This document shows, in pieces, positions 34,631-43,532 of a stretch of 64,000 nt of DNA. Made by a program: the position numbers and the translations under genes. The DNA lies in the NCBI RefSeq assembly GCF_004345245.1, contig NZ_SLUQ01000010.1, forward strand, positions 1-64,000. The letters run 5' to 3'. How positions within the stretch are numbered: the stretch's first letter is position 1; each line of letters starts with the position of its first letter. Under the pieces are notes generated by a model, which was not told the DNA's origin, did no database searches, and saw nothing but the letters and a program-made list of their open reading frames with translations. The stretch is from Rhizobium sp. BK251 (GTDB taxonomy: Bacteria; Pseudomonadota; Alphaproteobacteria; Rhizobiales; Rhizobiaceae).

Positions 34631-36379
34631 ATGGGCGCTGAAGGACACGACACAAGGCCTTGCGAAGTTACCGAAGCAGACGCCAGGCTCGAGCTGGAAA
34701 GGCTGCTTTCCGATCCAAGATTTCATGCCACGGAGCGGGCGGGCTCGATCCTCAAGTACATTGCGGAGCAGGGATTCATCGGCCATCCCGAGGGGGTCAA
34801 GGCCTACTCGATCGCCATCGATGTGCTCGGACGCGCTAGCAATTTCGATGCGTCGCTCGATCCGATCGTTCGTATCGAGGTCAGCCGACTGCGCAATGCG
34901 CTCAGCCAGTATTACGAGGCCTTCGGCACGCCGACAGGAATTTTGATAGACCTGCCGAAGGGGCGCTATGTCACCCGCTTCTTGCTTACGCCCGGTGATG
35001 ACGCTGCCGCGGAAGGAGGTCCACGGGGGCCGGGGCATCGAGCGGAGGCGGAGACATCGACATCGCCTGGCAGCGATCAGGCCGTTGTCACTTCGGTACC
35101 TGTCGCCGCGAGCCATCGCCGGCTGCTGCTTGCGGCGTGCGCGCTGGCTCTTCTTGCCGTGCCGATCATCGGAACGACAGTCCACATGATGCGGCCTCTC
35201 GTGACCGATCGCCCGACAGTTTCCCTCGCAATGAGCGCCGCTGACGACGCGCTGCAGGCTGATGCGGCCGTCACGCGCGACATGCTGGTCACCGCAATCA
35301 CCCAGTTCCAGACGCTCCGGATCGCGACGCAGCCTGTGCGGGAGCGCAGTGCGGTCGTGTCATTCGGTGAGATGGCCTCCAACGCCTACGAGATCGATAT
35401 GAAATATTACCGCGACAGGGCGGAGCGCAGCGTCTGGTGGCAGGTCGTCGACAGACGGTCCGGCGACCTCCTGAATTCGGGTATCGAACGCGTTTCCGGC
35501 GACGGGATGTCGGACGCGGTGGCAACGAACGAGCTTGTCGGCATACTCTCTCGGCGCTTTGCGATGACGCGCGGGGTCATCAACAATATCGAGACGCACG
35601 ACAGCGCTACCGGCACTCTTGGCAACGCCTGCGTATTGCGCGCCGAATACGAACTCGAGGAGGGCGATGCCGAGGGCATGGCCAAGGCGGAGAATTGCTT
35701 GAGGCGCACGCTTGCCGGTGACCCGAACGATGACGATGCAATCGCCACGCTTTCGCGCGTACTTGCGGCGGCAGGGGGGGCTGCCCCGGACGAGGCGGCG
35801 ATATCGCATTCCTTAACCCTTGCGCAACGCGCGGTCGCGATCGCCCCGCTATCGGATCGTGCTCACATGGCGCTCATGGCGGCTCAGTTTCTATCCGGCC
35901 GCGCGGACGCGGCGATCCAGACCGGAAACCGCGCGATGGCGCTCAATCCGAACAATCCGGAAGTTTCAGCAAAGCTCGGCATGGTGCTCTTCCTGGCCGG
36001 CTATCGGCAGGCCGGCGTGTCCCTGGCCCGGGACGCCGCCCGCACCGTGGACGCGGTGCCGAGGGACGCCATGCTCGTTCTTGCCCTCGATGCCTATCAA
36101 TCCGGCGACTGGTCGAAGGCGTCCTTGCTTGCCGAGCAGACCAACAGCCACGATTTCCTCGTCCGTGCCGTGCAACTCGCCGCGCTCGGAGAGCTCGGTT
36201 CCGACCAGACCGCAAAGCGTCTCCTCCACATTCGCAATCACGATCCGGATTTCGCCCCGGGGTTTCACAGCAGGATGTCGGCGCTTCGGATCGAACCGGG
36301 CCTTGCCGCCTCGATCGCCGACGGATTGACGAAGGCGGGCGCAGAGCTGGGAACGACCAAGCTCGCGAAGGCATTGTGA
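34631..36379 (+). CDS. Membrane-anchored TPR protein with putative N-terminal DNA-binding domain
   Basis: The 582-aa protein has an N-terminal domain (about 16-120: LERLLSDPRFHATERAGSIL, YSIAIDVLGR, RIEVSRLRNALSQYY, LPKGRYV) also found at the start of many rhizobial and acidobacterial putative regulators, one hydrophobic span (about 164-184), and a C-terminal region with at least two or three TPR-like repeats (AIAPLSDRAHMALMAAQFL, AMALNPNNPEVSAKLG). This suggests a one-component membrane signal protein. ATG 34631 follows GGGGAGCGG; the TTG at 34604 does not. Confidence 0.75.
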   Translation: MGAEGHDTRPCEVTEADARLELERLLSDPRFHATERAGSILKYIAEQGFIGHPEGVKAYSIAIDVLGRASNFDASLDPIVRIEVSRLRNALSQYYEAFGTPTGILIDLPKGRYVTRFLLTPGDDAAAEGGPRGPGHRAEAETSTSPGSDQAVVTSVPVAASHRRLLLAACALALLAVPIIGTTVHMMRPLVTDRPTVSLAMSAADDALQADAAVTRDMLVTAITQFQTLRIATQPVRERSAVVSFGEMASNAYEIDMKYYRDRAERSVWWQVVDRRSGDLLNSGIERVSGDGMSDAVATNELVGILSRRFAMTRGVINNIETHDSATGTLGNACVLRAEYELEEGDAEGMAKAENCLRRTLAGDPNDDDAIATLSRVLAAAGGAAPDEAAISHSLTLAQRAVAIAPLSDRAHMALMAAQFLSGRADAAIQTGNRAMALNPNNPEVSAKLGMVLFLAGYRQAGVSLARDAARTVDAVPRDAMLVLALDAYQSGDWSKASLLAEQTNSHDFLVRAVQLAALGELGSDQTAKRLLHIRNHDPDFAPGFHSRMSALRIEPGLAASIADGLTKAGAELGTTKLAKAL

Positions 36380-36463
36380 GCGGTTGACCGGCATCTTGCG
36401 CGCTTCAGGCTGCGCTTCCGTTTGTCTTTTGCTGACGCTGGCGGAAGGCAGACTAGCGTCACA

Positions 36464-37486
36464 TCACTGCTCGAAAGCGTAGATCCGCTTCCAGTCGTCC
36501 TTGATGTCGACGACAAGCCAGCCGCGCCCGCCAGCCTCGTCTAGCGCCTTATCCAGTCTTCCGAATTCGGAGTCCCTGTCATAGGCATATTCGCGTTCGC
36601 CGTCCGTGTGGTGCACGATCATCGCAAAGTGCGGACCATCGCCGGCGGTCACCCAGCGCAGCATCTCATAATCTCCGTCCGAATTGCCTGCGGCGAAGAT
36701 GGGTCTCCTGCCGATGAACTTGTTGATGGCGGCGGGCTTGCCTGGACCGTCATTGACGAAATCGATTTTCGGCAGGCGCTGCAGCACGGGCGTGTCGCCA
36801 ACGAGCGCATATTCCGTGACGATCGTGCTGCCCACCACCTGCTCGGGCGGAATTCCATAGGCCCTCTGCGTCATCGGCCGCATGAATTCGACGCCACCGC
36901 CGGAGACGATGTAGGTCTTGAAGCCGTTGGCGCGCAGGTAGTCGAGAAGCTCGCGCATCGGAAGGAAGGTCATCTGGTCATAGGGCTTGCCGGTCTGCGG
37001 GTGGCGCGCGGTCGCAAGCCAGTCGGCGACGATGCTGTTGAACTCGTCCGTCGTCATGCCGGCATGTGTTTCCATGCCAAGCTCCACGATCCCCTTTTCG
37101 CCGCCCCGTGCCACGCCCTTGAGGTCCCCTTCGAGGATGGATTTGAAAGGTTCCTTCGACGTCCATTCGGGATGCTGCGGGGCGAGCGCCTTGACCCGAT
37201 CGAGCATGAAGGAGAGCTGGACGTAGAAGGGCTGTTCGGACCAGAGCGTGCCGTCATTGTCGAAGACGGCGATCCGGTCTTCGGGAGCGACGTAGCCGGC
37301 GCCGCCTTCCGCGGTCGTTGCCCTGACGAAATCCATGATCCGCGACTTCGCGCTGGTGTCGTTCCACGAGCCGAGAGGCTCCTGTGCAAACGCCGACGCG
37401 GCGAGAAGGACAGCAACAGCGCAAATGACGGAAGTTAGGACTTGGGATAGAGTCGATGCATCAGACCCTTGAATGCACTTTCTCAT
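36464..37486 (-). CDS. Secreted HAD-family phosphatase
   Basis: The 340-aa protein has a signal peptide (hydrophobic residues 17-34, cut near AFAQ), HAD motif I DNDGTLW (Asp76 and Asp78 catalytic), motif II in TYIVSGGGVEF and motif III/IV in FAAGNSDGDYEMLRW. It is of the phosphoserine phosphatase-like group and should act in the periplasm; substrate unknown. Its start overlaps the end of the FGE-like gene by 26 bp, so the two form an operon. Confidence 0.88.
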   Translation of the reverse strand: MRKCIQGSDASTLSQVLTSVICAVAVLLAASAFAQEPLGSWNDTSAKSRIMDFVRATTAEGGAGYVAPEDRIAVFDNDGTLWSEQPFYVQLSFMLDRVKALAPQHPEWTSKEPFKSILEGDLKGVARGGEKGIVELGMETHAGMTTDEFNSIVADWLATARHPQTGKPYDQMTFLPMRELLDYLRANGFKTYIVSGGGVEFMRPMTQRAYGIPPEQVVGSTIVTEYALVGDTPVLQRLPKIDFVNDGPGKPAAINKFIGRRPIFAAGNSDGDYEMLRWVTAGDGPHFAMIVHHTDGEREYAYDRDSEFGRLDKALDEAGGRGWLVVDIKDDWKRIYAFEQ

Positions 37487-38465
37487 GTTCGCCCCCGGGC
37501 TGGCTGACCGCTCTCTTCACGCAACGGAAGCCGACGTGGCTGGTCGAGGTATCCTCGGGCTCGGCATGGCGCGCCGCCGGACGATAACGGCGGCAGTAGT
37601 TCGGCGCGCAGAGGTGCGAGCCGCCCTTGAGCACCCGGCGGGGTATCCTTATTTCCGGTTCGCGCGGATCGTAGCTAGCATCGATGCCGCCGCCACGCGG
37701 GTTCCTTGGGATGCAGCAGGATTTGGCGGCGGGCTCCGGATGCCTGGTCGACCAGTAGTCGGTTGTCCATTCCCAGACATTGCCGATCATGTCGTAGAGC
37801 CCGTAGCCGTTCGGGGGAAAGGATCGCACGGGCGATGTTCGTTCATGGCCCTTCGGTTTCGTCGTCTGCGTCGGAAAGATGCCCTGCCAGGTATTGGCCA
37901 TGGGAACACCGTCCGGCATCAACTCGTCGCCCCAAGCGAATTCTGTATCATCAAGACCGCCGCGCGCGGCAAGTTCCCATTCGGCCTCGCTGGGAACATC
38001 CAGGCCCGCCCATTCGGCATAGGCCTCGACATCGCATAGGGCGACATGCACGACCGGATGGTCGAGCTTGCCGCGCAGATCGCTGAGGCCGCCCAGCGGC
38101 CGGCGCCAGTTCGCTCCGAACTTGAAGGTCCACCATTGCCTGATATCCGGTCCACTGACGCCTTTCGGCTGGTGGAAGACGAGCGAGCCCGCTCTCAGCA
38201 TTTCCGGTCGTGCGCCGGGATAATCCTTCGGATCCGGGGCTTTCTCGGCAAAGGTGACATAGCCGGTCTCTTCGACGAATTTCGCGAACTTTCGGTTCGT
38301 CACCGGTGTCTCTTCGATCCAGAATCCGTCCACCGTCACCGGATGGGCCGGAGCCTCTTCCGGATAATGGCTGTTGGAACCCATTGTGAAGGTTCGACCG
38401 GGAATCCAAACCATGCCCTCAGGCGCGAGGGCCGCATCGTTATCGCCGTCGGTTGCCAGTGCCAT
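37461..38465 (-). CDS. Formylglycine-generating enzyme (FGE/SUMF1) family protein
   Basis: FGE converts an active-site cysteine of sulfatases to formylglycine. The 334-aa protein begins its domain at MVWIPGRTFTMGS and keeps both copper-binding catalytic cysteines in GGSHLCAPNYCRRYRPAAR (Cys286 and Cys291), so it looks like a true FGE rather than an ergothioneine-type or structural homolog. ATG 38465 has GGAGG five bases upstream; GTG 38471 is too close to it. No sulfatase gene lies in the window. A TTAC box is 50 bp upstream. Confidence 0.9.
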   Translation of the reverse strand: MALATDGDNDAALAPEGMVWIPGRTFTMGSNSHYPEEAPAHPVTVDGFWIEETPVTNRKFAKFVEETGYVTFAEKAPDPKDYPGARPEMLRAGSLVFHQPKGVSGPDIRQWWTFKFGANWRRPLGGLSDLRGKLDHPVVHVALCDVEAYAEWAGLDVPSEAEWELAARGGLDDTEFAWGDELMPDGVPMANTWQGIFPTQTTKPKGHERTSPVRSFPPNGYGLYDMIGNVWEWTTDYWSTRHPEPAAKSCCIPRNPRGGGIDASYDPREPEIRIPRRVLKGGSHLCAPNYCRRYRPAARHAEPEDTSTSHVGFRCVKRAVSQPGGEHEKVHSRV

Positions 38466-38515
38466 CACCACCTCCGGAAGCTGGAGAGAGGATCACGCGG
38501 GAATTATCCTGCTGT

Positions 38516-38533
38516 AAGTACGTTACGGTAAAA
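38516..38533 (-). promoter_or_regulatory. TTAC box, copy 2
   Basis: On the minus strand this reads TTTTACCGTAACGTACTT, identical over 18 bases to copy 1 at 34125-34142, and stands 50 bp before the FGE-HAD operon in the same orientation. Confidence 0.65.
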
Positions 38534-38601
38534 CACTCGAAAAGCAACAATCAGACCCACGCGTGCGTGCTGGCGGCGGGCATAGGGCGGCCGGGATGGC
38601 G

Positions 38602-39834
38602 TCACGGGGTGAGGGGCTTCGCTTGCGGGTCCGACTTCAGGGTTGCGCTCACGTCGGCGGCGGTGCCGCCCTTGTTTCTCACTGTTGGCTGCCGCATCGG
38701 CTGTTCGACGATCGTAAGCGGAGCCGCGACCGCTACTCCCGCAACCGTGCCTACGGTACGGGCCGTACCGCCGACGACCGCGGCGACGCCGTCTCCGAGC
38801 GTGATATTGGAATCGGTCAACGTCTGCCCATCGATCAGCCGTTGGCCGATGAGCTGCACGATCTGCGGGCTTTCGGCGAACTTTCCGTGATTGAGACGGT
38901 CGCCGGTGTTGACCTTCGTGAGGTCGATTGCCGTGATACCGGCCTCCTCCAGGCGCGATCGGTATGGCTCCGCGGAAGGATCGATGGCGCCGAGCCGGGA
39001 GACCTTGCCCGTGATGAAGCTGGAAACGGCAAGGGCGCGATCGTCCTGGGAAACGAAGATCGTGAATTTCGGCCTTGGCTCGCCCATTTCCACGTATTGC
39101 TTGGCGAAGACCTGAATATCGATGTCGGGCGAGGCAAGGATGACGTTCTGGATCTTCGAAAGCACGTGCCCGTCGCGGATGCCCATCTGCCTCAGTGACT
39201 CCATGGCAAGCCACGTACCCATGGAGTGGGCGAGGATCGTGATGTCCTTCACATCAGGATCTTCCGCGAGGACACGCAGTGCCTGCTCGAGCGCGCTGCG
39301 CGAGAAATTCGTGCTCTCCTTGTCGTACTCGTAGCCGGTGAGCTTCGCCCTCGAGGGCCAGGTGAACAGCAGTGGGGTCGCTTTCATCCCGCTGTCATGG
39401 ACGATCTGCGCAAGACGGAAGACCGAATCCTCGTAGGTATTGTTGAAGCCGTGGATGAAGACCAGCGCGCGGCCGTCCTGGTCATGATCGCGGAACCAGG
39501 CGCGTCCCTCCGGAACGGTTTTCAGCTGGTCGACCTTGAGGACCGCGAAGTCTGTCGCCGGGTTCGGCGGGAGGCGCTTGGGCCACTGGACGGTGCCCGC
39601 TTCGCGCTTCGGCGGAATGGAAACCTCGACGCTTGTCAGGTGGGGGGTCGGGCTTCGCTCGCCGTTGAATAGCGTTGCCGGGTTGCCGGTGGGTTGCCTG
39701 GTCGTCGCGACCAGCATGTCGACGCGGGATGTTTTCGGCGTCGTGGCCGTCAGCGAAACCGGCGTCATTACCCCTGTCGGATGGCTGCAGGCCGTCAGCA
39801 GCATCAGGGCGGCAAGGACAATCTTCTTCGGCAT
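38602..39834 (-). CDS. DUF900 alpha/beta-hydrolase lipoprotein
   Basis: The 410-aa protein starts with a lipoprotein signal (lipobox LLTACS, Cys16), then an alpha/beta-hydrolase domain with the oxyanion motif ALVFIHGFNNTYEDS and the nucleophile elbow ILAHSMGTW (Ser204); the DUF900 pattern TWPSRAKLTGYEYDKES is clear. It is probably an esterase in the periplasm or on the outer membrane. A TTAC box lies 53 bp upstream. Confidence 0.88.
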   Translation of the reverse strand: MPKKIVLAALMLLTACSHPTGVMTPVSLTATTPKTSRVDMLVATTRQPTGNPATLFNGERSPTPHLTSVEVSIPPKREAGTVQWPKRLPPNPATDFAVLKVDQLKTVPEGRAWFRDHDQDGRALVFIHGFNNTYEDSVFRLAQIVHDSGMKATPLLFTWPSRAKLTGYEYDKESTNFSRSALEQALRVLAEDPDVKDITILAHSMGTWLAMESLRQMGIRDGHVLSKIQNVILASPDIDIQVFAKQYVEMGEPRPKFTIFVSQDDRALAVSSFITGKVSRLGAIDPSAEPYRSRLEEAGITAIDLTKVNTGDRLNHGKFAESPQIVQLIGQRLIDGQTLTDSNITLGDGVAAVVGGTARTVGTVAGVAVAAPLTIVEQPMRQPTVRNKGGTAADVSATLKSDPQAKPLTP

Positions 39835-39887
39835 CGAGGCTCCGTCGGTTCTGTCACTGCCACCATAAGGGAGGCGCTCATGCGCAT

Positions 39888-39903
39888 AAGTACTTTACCG
39901 TAA
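39888..39903 (-). promoter_or_regulatory. TTAC box, copy 3
   Basis: On the minus strand TTACGGTAAAGTACTT, matching copies 1 and 2 at 14 of 16 positions, 53 bp before the DUF900 gene and in the same orientation. Confidence 0.55.
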
Positions 39904-40231
39904 GCACGCCGCCTTCGGTTTGTCACGCTCGCCGAAATCGGGAGCGCCCCGGAACCACGAAATCTGCTGACGGGAGTAGCGGGCATGTAACACCGGCGCC
40001 TGTTATTGCGTATAGGGAGGTGTCTTCATCGGTGCGAGCGCCACAAATGGCTTCTATTCAGGCCTCCCGGTGGCAAAGCGCGATGAGAATACCTATATCT
40101 GGCCCAACCGACCGCGAACCGTTTCCTCGAATGCCCCGAAATTCTGATCTTGCCCCGGCAAAGTACCGCCAGGACACCCGGTCCGAGTTTCCGCATGCCG
40201 AAACGACAAGCCGTCGAGAAGGAGAAATGGA
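39904..40231. other. Spacer before msrB
   Basis: This 328-bp stretch should hold the msrB promoter. No convincing -35/-10 pair, long palindrome or small gene with a ribosome site was found. Confidence 0.4.
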
Positions 40232-40681
40232 ATGACGAAATACACCAAGAATATCGATGCCATTTCGAAGCTCTCTCCCGAGCAGTACCGTGTGACGCAG
40301 CAGAGCGGCACGGAACGTCCGGGAACCGGGGAATATCTCCACAATAAGCAGGTCGGCATCTATGTCGACATCGTCTCCGGCGAACCGCTCTTCGCCTCGT
40401 CCGACAAGTATGACTCCGGATGCGGCTGGCCGAGCTTCACCAAGCCGATCGAAACGGCCAACGTCAACGAACTGAACGACGCCTCGCACGGCATGATCCG
40501 CACAGAGGTGCGCTCGGCCCACGGCGACAGCCACCTGGGCCACGTCTTCCCGGACGGCCCGATCGACCGCGGCGGCCTGCGTTATTGCATCAATTCTGCC
40601 TCGCTCCGCTTCGTCCCCAAGGATAGGATGGAGGCGGAAGGCTATGGGGCCTATATCAACCAAGTGGAGGATGTCCGATGA
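40232..40681 (+). CDS. msrB: Peptide-methionine (R)-S-oxide reductase
   Basis: MsrB repairs the R form of methionine sulfoxide in cytoplasmic proteins. The 149-aa product has the SelR domain with SSDKYDSGCGWPSF (Cys64, resolving), EVRSAHGDSHLGHVFPDG and the catalytic LRYCINSASLRF (Cys119). The CxxC zinc pairs of many MsrB proteins are absent. GAAGGAGAAATGG precedes the ATG. It overlaps msrA by four bases. Confidence 0.96.
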   Translation: MTKYTKNIDAISKLSPEQYRVTQQSGTERPGTGEYLHNKQVGIYVDIVSGEPLFASSDKYDSGCGWPSFTKPIETANVNELNDASHGMIRTEVRSAHGDSHLGHVFPDGPIDRGGLRYCINSASLRFVPKDRMEAEGYGAYINQVEDVR

Positions 40682-41187
40682 AAACGGAACGCGCAGTTCT
40701 CGCCGGTGGCTGCTTCTGGGGCATGCAGGATCTCATTCGCCGCTATAACGGCGTGATCTCCACCCGTGTCGGCTATACAGGCGGCGAGGTACCGAATGCC
40801 ACCTACCGCAACCACGGCGACCACGCCGAGGCGATCGAGATCACCTACGACCCGGAAAAGATCAGCTATCGCGACCTGCTGGAATTCTTCTTCCAGATCC
40901 ACGACCCGAGCACGAAGAACCGCCAGGGAAACGACATCGGCAGAAGCTATCGCTCGGCGATCTTCTACACGAACGATGAGCAGAAGCGTGTCGCCGAAGA
41001 CACCATCGCCGACGTCGACGCCTCCGGCCTCTGGCCCGGCAAGGCGGTGACGGAAGTGGTGCCGGCGAGCGACTTCTGGCAGGCCGAACCGGAGCATCAG
41101 GACTACCTGGAACGCATCCCGAACGGCTATACCTGCCACTTCATCCGGCCCGGCTGGAAACTGCCGAAGCGGCAGGCTGCAGAGTAG
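40678..41187 (+). CDS. msrA: Peptide-methionine (S)-S-oxide reductase
   Basis: MsrA repairs the S form of methionine sulfoxide. The 169-aa protein has the catalytic GGCFWGMQD (Cys12) and the conserved GYTGGEVPNATYRNHGDHAEAIEI and GNDIGRSYRSAIFY. The start overlaps the msrB stop (ATGA). Together with msrPQ this window covers both cytoplasmic and periplasmic methionine repair. Confidence 0.97.
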   Translation: MKTERAVLAGGCFWGMQDLIRRYNGVISTRVGYTGGEVPNATYRNHGDHAEAIEITYDPEKISYRDLLEFFFQIHDPSTKNRQGNDIGRSYRSAIFYTNDEQKRVAEDTIADVDASGLWPGKAVTEVVPASDFWQAEPEHQDYLERIPNGYTCHFIRPGWKLPKRQAAE

Positions 41188-41257
41188 GCGTTACGACCGG
41201 CGGACTGGGCGAATCTTATCTGCGCCCGCCGCCTTGAGACTATAAGCAGTTGAAGAG

Positions 41258-41290
41258 AATGGGGCGGGAGACAATCCCGCCCCATTTTGC
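41258..41290 (+). terminator. Intrinsic terminator after msrA
   Basis: AATGGGGCGGGA and TCCCGCCCCATT form a perfect 12-bp stem with a five-base loop, and TT then GC follow, giving TTTT at 41285-41288. The other bases of the 303-bp spacer before the regulator gene show no further feature. Confidence 0.85.
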
Positions 41291-41490
41291 GTTTCTACGA
41301 CTGCGAGCCACCCAATTTGTGGCGGCCGCATCTCCGGCAGGCGCTGTTGAAACAACTCCCTCCGGACCAGCAGCCCAGTATTCAGGCTCGAATCCTTCAA
41401 GGCGTGCCATGGAGTACTGGCGGCAATAAGGAGCGGTGCGATTTGCCGTCGGACCCCAATTGTGCAACCATGATTGGAGGAGGAGGGGAG

Positions 41491-43371
41491 ATGGTGTCGG
41501 CACTATCGCACATTCGAGAGATCGAGCGTGTCGCCTTGGGCGACGCAAGTGCGCGCGACGCTTCCGTCGTAGATTCCTGGCTACGTTGCCTCAACGACTA
41601 CAAGCTTGATCCAGCAATCGCGCAGGAGGCCTATATCGTCCCCGAGGCGAAGCTGCGCGAGCATCGCGAGCAGGCGGAAGAACTCATTCGCATAGGCCGA
41701 TCCGGTCTTGAGGCGCTGTTCAATCAGGTGGTCGAACAGAACTACGTGCTTTTGCTTTCGGATGCGCGTGGGGTCACCGTCGACTTCATGGGCGATCCGA
41801 CGTTCGACAACCAGTTGCGCAAGGCTGGCCTCTATCTCGGTTCGGAATGGTCGGAGAACCGCGCGGGAACCTGTGCCGTCGGAGCCTGCATTGTCGCCGG
41901 CGAACCTGTCATCATCCATCAGGACGACCACTTCGACACCAGCCACATCGGGCTGACATGCACCGCCGCACCGGTTTTTGACACGCTGGGAGATCTGACG
42001 GCCGTGCTTGACATCTCGCAGCTTCGCTCACCCACGGCAAAAGCCAGCCAGCAGCTTGCGTTGCATCTCGTTGCCTCCACAGCGCGTCGGATCGAACTGG
42101 CCAATCTGATGACGCGCACGCGCAACGACTGGGTGCTGCGTCTTGCCCGCTCCCCCGAATTCCTGGACGTTGATCCTCATGCGGCGATCGCGCTCGATGG
42201 AAGCGGGCGCATCACGGGAATGACGCATGGCGGCTTTGGTGCGCTGGCTCGCTCGATGAACATGCGCAGCATCGCCACGAGGGATGTCATAGGTCAGCCG
42301 ATATCACAGCTCTTCGACCTCGATGTCGAGGACCTTCCACGTTTCATGAGGGGCCGACCGAATGGTGAGCGTCTGCTGAGGGCACGTAGCGGCCTCGTGC
42401 TGTTTGCGAGTGCAATCGCGCCGGCCGTGACCGTCAGGCTGACGGACAAAACTCAACAGCAGCTACCGCGCGCTTTACGGGAACTCAGCTTCGGCGACGC
42501 GGCGATGGAAAAATTGCAGGAGCGCGCAGCCAAGCTCGCTGCACGCGATATTCCAATCCTCATTCACGGCGAAACGGGCAGCGGCAAGGAATATTTGGCT
42601 CAGGCAATCCACGACAGCTGTGGTAGTTCGGGCAAATTCGTTGCCGTGAATTGTACCGCCATTCCCGAGCATCTGATCGAATCCGAGCTTTTTGGCTATA
42701 CGCCTGGTGCTTTCACTGGCGCCAGCCCCAAGGGCAAACGTGGACTGATCGAGGAAGCCAATGGCGGAACGCTGTTTCTCGATGAGATCGGCGATATGCC
42801 GTTGGTGCTCCAAGGTCGGCTCCTGCGCGTACTGTCGGAAAGCGAGGTCCAGCCGGTTGGTGCGCTGAAGGCGCGCTCGATCCGCCTGCGGGTTATCTCC
42901 GCATCGCACCGCAATCTCGCTCAGCTCGTGACGGAAGGCCTCTTCCGGCAGGATCTCTTCTACCGATTGAACGCTGCGACGCTGATATTGCCCGCGTTGC
43001 GCGAACGACAGGACCTGGACTGGCTTATCGATCGCCTGATGGTCTCGATCAACCAGGAGAATGCCCAGTCTTGCCGGATCGACAAGGCGGCGCGCGCGGC
43101 GCTCCTTGCGCATCACTGGCCGGGCAACCTCAGGGAGCTTTCGAACGCACTCCGGGTGGCTGCTGCGCTTTGTGACAACGGCGTCATCGATCTCAGTTGT
43201 TTGCCGGACTACCTGCTTGTGGAGACAAGAGCCGGGTCCAGCGCCGCCTACAATGAGGAAAGGGGATTGCATCAGTCACTGCGGGACTGTGGAAATAATG
43301 TCTCCGCGCTCGCACGCAAGCTTGGTGTCAATCGCTCGACCATCCATCGCCGTCTGAAGCGCCTCGACTGA
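41491..43371 (+). CDS. AcoR-like sigma-54-dependent activator
   Basis: The 626-aa protein has an N-terminal GAF region (about 60-210), a middle PAS-like part, a sigma-54 AAA+ domain with Walker A GETGSGKE (about 361-368) and the sigma-54-contact loop GAFTGA (about 406-411), and a C-terminal Fis-type helix-turn-helix (NNVSALARKLGVNRSTIHRRL). It follows the AcoR plan. ATG 41491 has the strong site GGAGGAGGAGGGGAG; a longer frame from 41287 crosses the msrA terminator. It probably activates the genes just downstream. Confidence 0.93.
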   Translation: MVSALSHIREIERVALGDASARDASVVDSWLRCLNDYKLDPAIAQEAYIVPEAKLREHREQAEELIRIGRSGLEALFNQVVEQNYVLLLSDARGVTVDFMGDPTFDNQLRKAGLYLGSEWSENRAGTCAVGACIVAGEPVIIHQDDHFDTSHIGLTCTAAPVFDTLGDLTAVLDISQLRSPTAKASQQLALHLVASTARRIELANLMTRTRNDWVLRLARSPEFLDVDPHAAIALDGSGRITGMTHGGFGALARSMNMRSIATRDVIGQPISQLFDLDVEDLPRFMRGRPNGERLLRARSGLVLFASAIAPAVTVRLTDKTQQQLPRALRELSFGDAAMEKLQERAAKLAARDIPILIHGETGSGKEYLAQAIHDSCGSSGKFVAVNCTAIPEHLIESELFGYTPGAFTGASPKGKRGLIEEANGGTLFLDEIGDMPLVLQGRLLRVLSESEVQPVGALKARSIRLRVISASHRNLAQLVTEGLFRQDLFYRLNAATLILPALRERQDLDWLIDRLMVSINQENAQSCRIDKAARAALLAHHWPGNLRELSNALRVAAALCDNGVIDLSCLPDYLLVETRAGSSAAYNEERGLHQSLRDCGNNVSALARKLGVNRSTIHRRLKRLD

Positions 43372-43380
43372 CGCAACCAC

Positions 43381-43410
43381 TGCAACACCTGTTGCACGCC
43401 ACCTGTTGCA
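43381..43410 (+). promoter_or_regulatory. Candidate upstream activator sites
   Basis: TGCAACA and TGTTGCA form a perfect dyad with CC between (43381-43396); a third half-site TGTTGCA lies at 43404-43410. They stand about 75-100 bp before the -24/-12 promoter, a normal place for binding of an AcoR-type activator. Confidence 0.65.
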
Positions 43411-43482
43411 TTCGCTTTTCCTATCAAGGGTCTATTCCTGTATTTCTTTGAAAATGCAGAATTAAACGACCTTAGACTGCAC

Positions 43483-43498
43483 TGGCATGCCACTTGCT
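43483..43498 (+). promoter_or_regulatory. Sigma-54 (-24/-12) promoter
   Basis: TGGCATG, CCAC, TTGCT matches the sigma-54 consensus TGGCACG-N4-TTGCW with one change, and the invariant GG (43484) and GC (43496) are correctly spaced. The butanediol-dehydrogenase-like gene begins 35 bp downstream. Confidence 0.85.
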
Positions 43499-43532
43499 AT
43501 TCTTCCCTTGTGAGCAAATAGGAGGAAATGCA

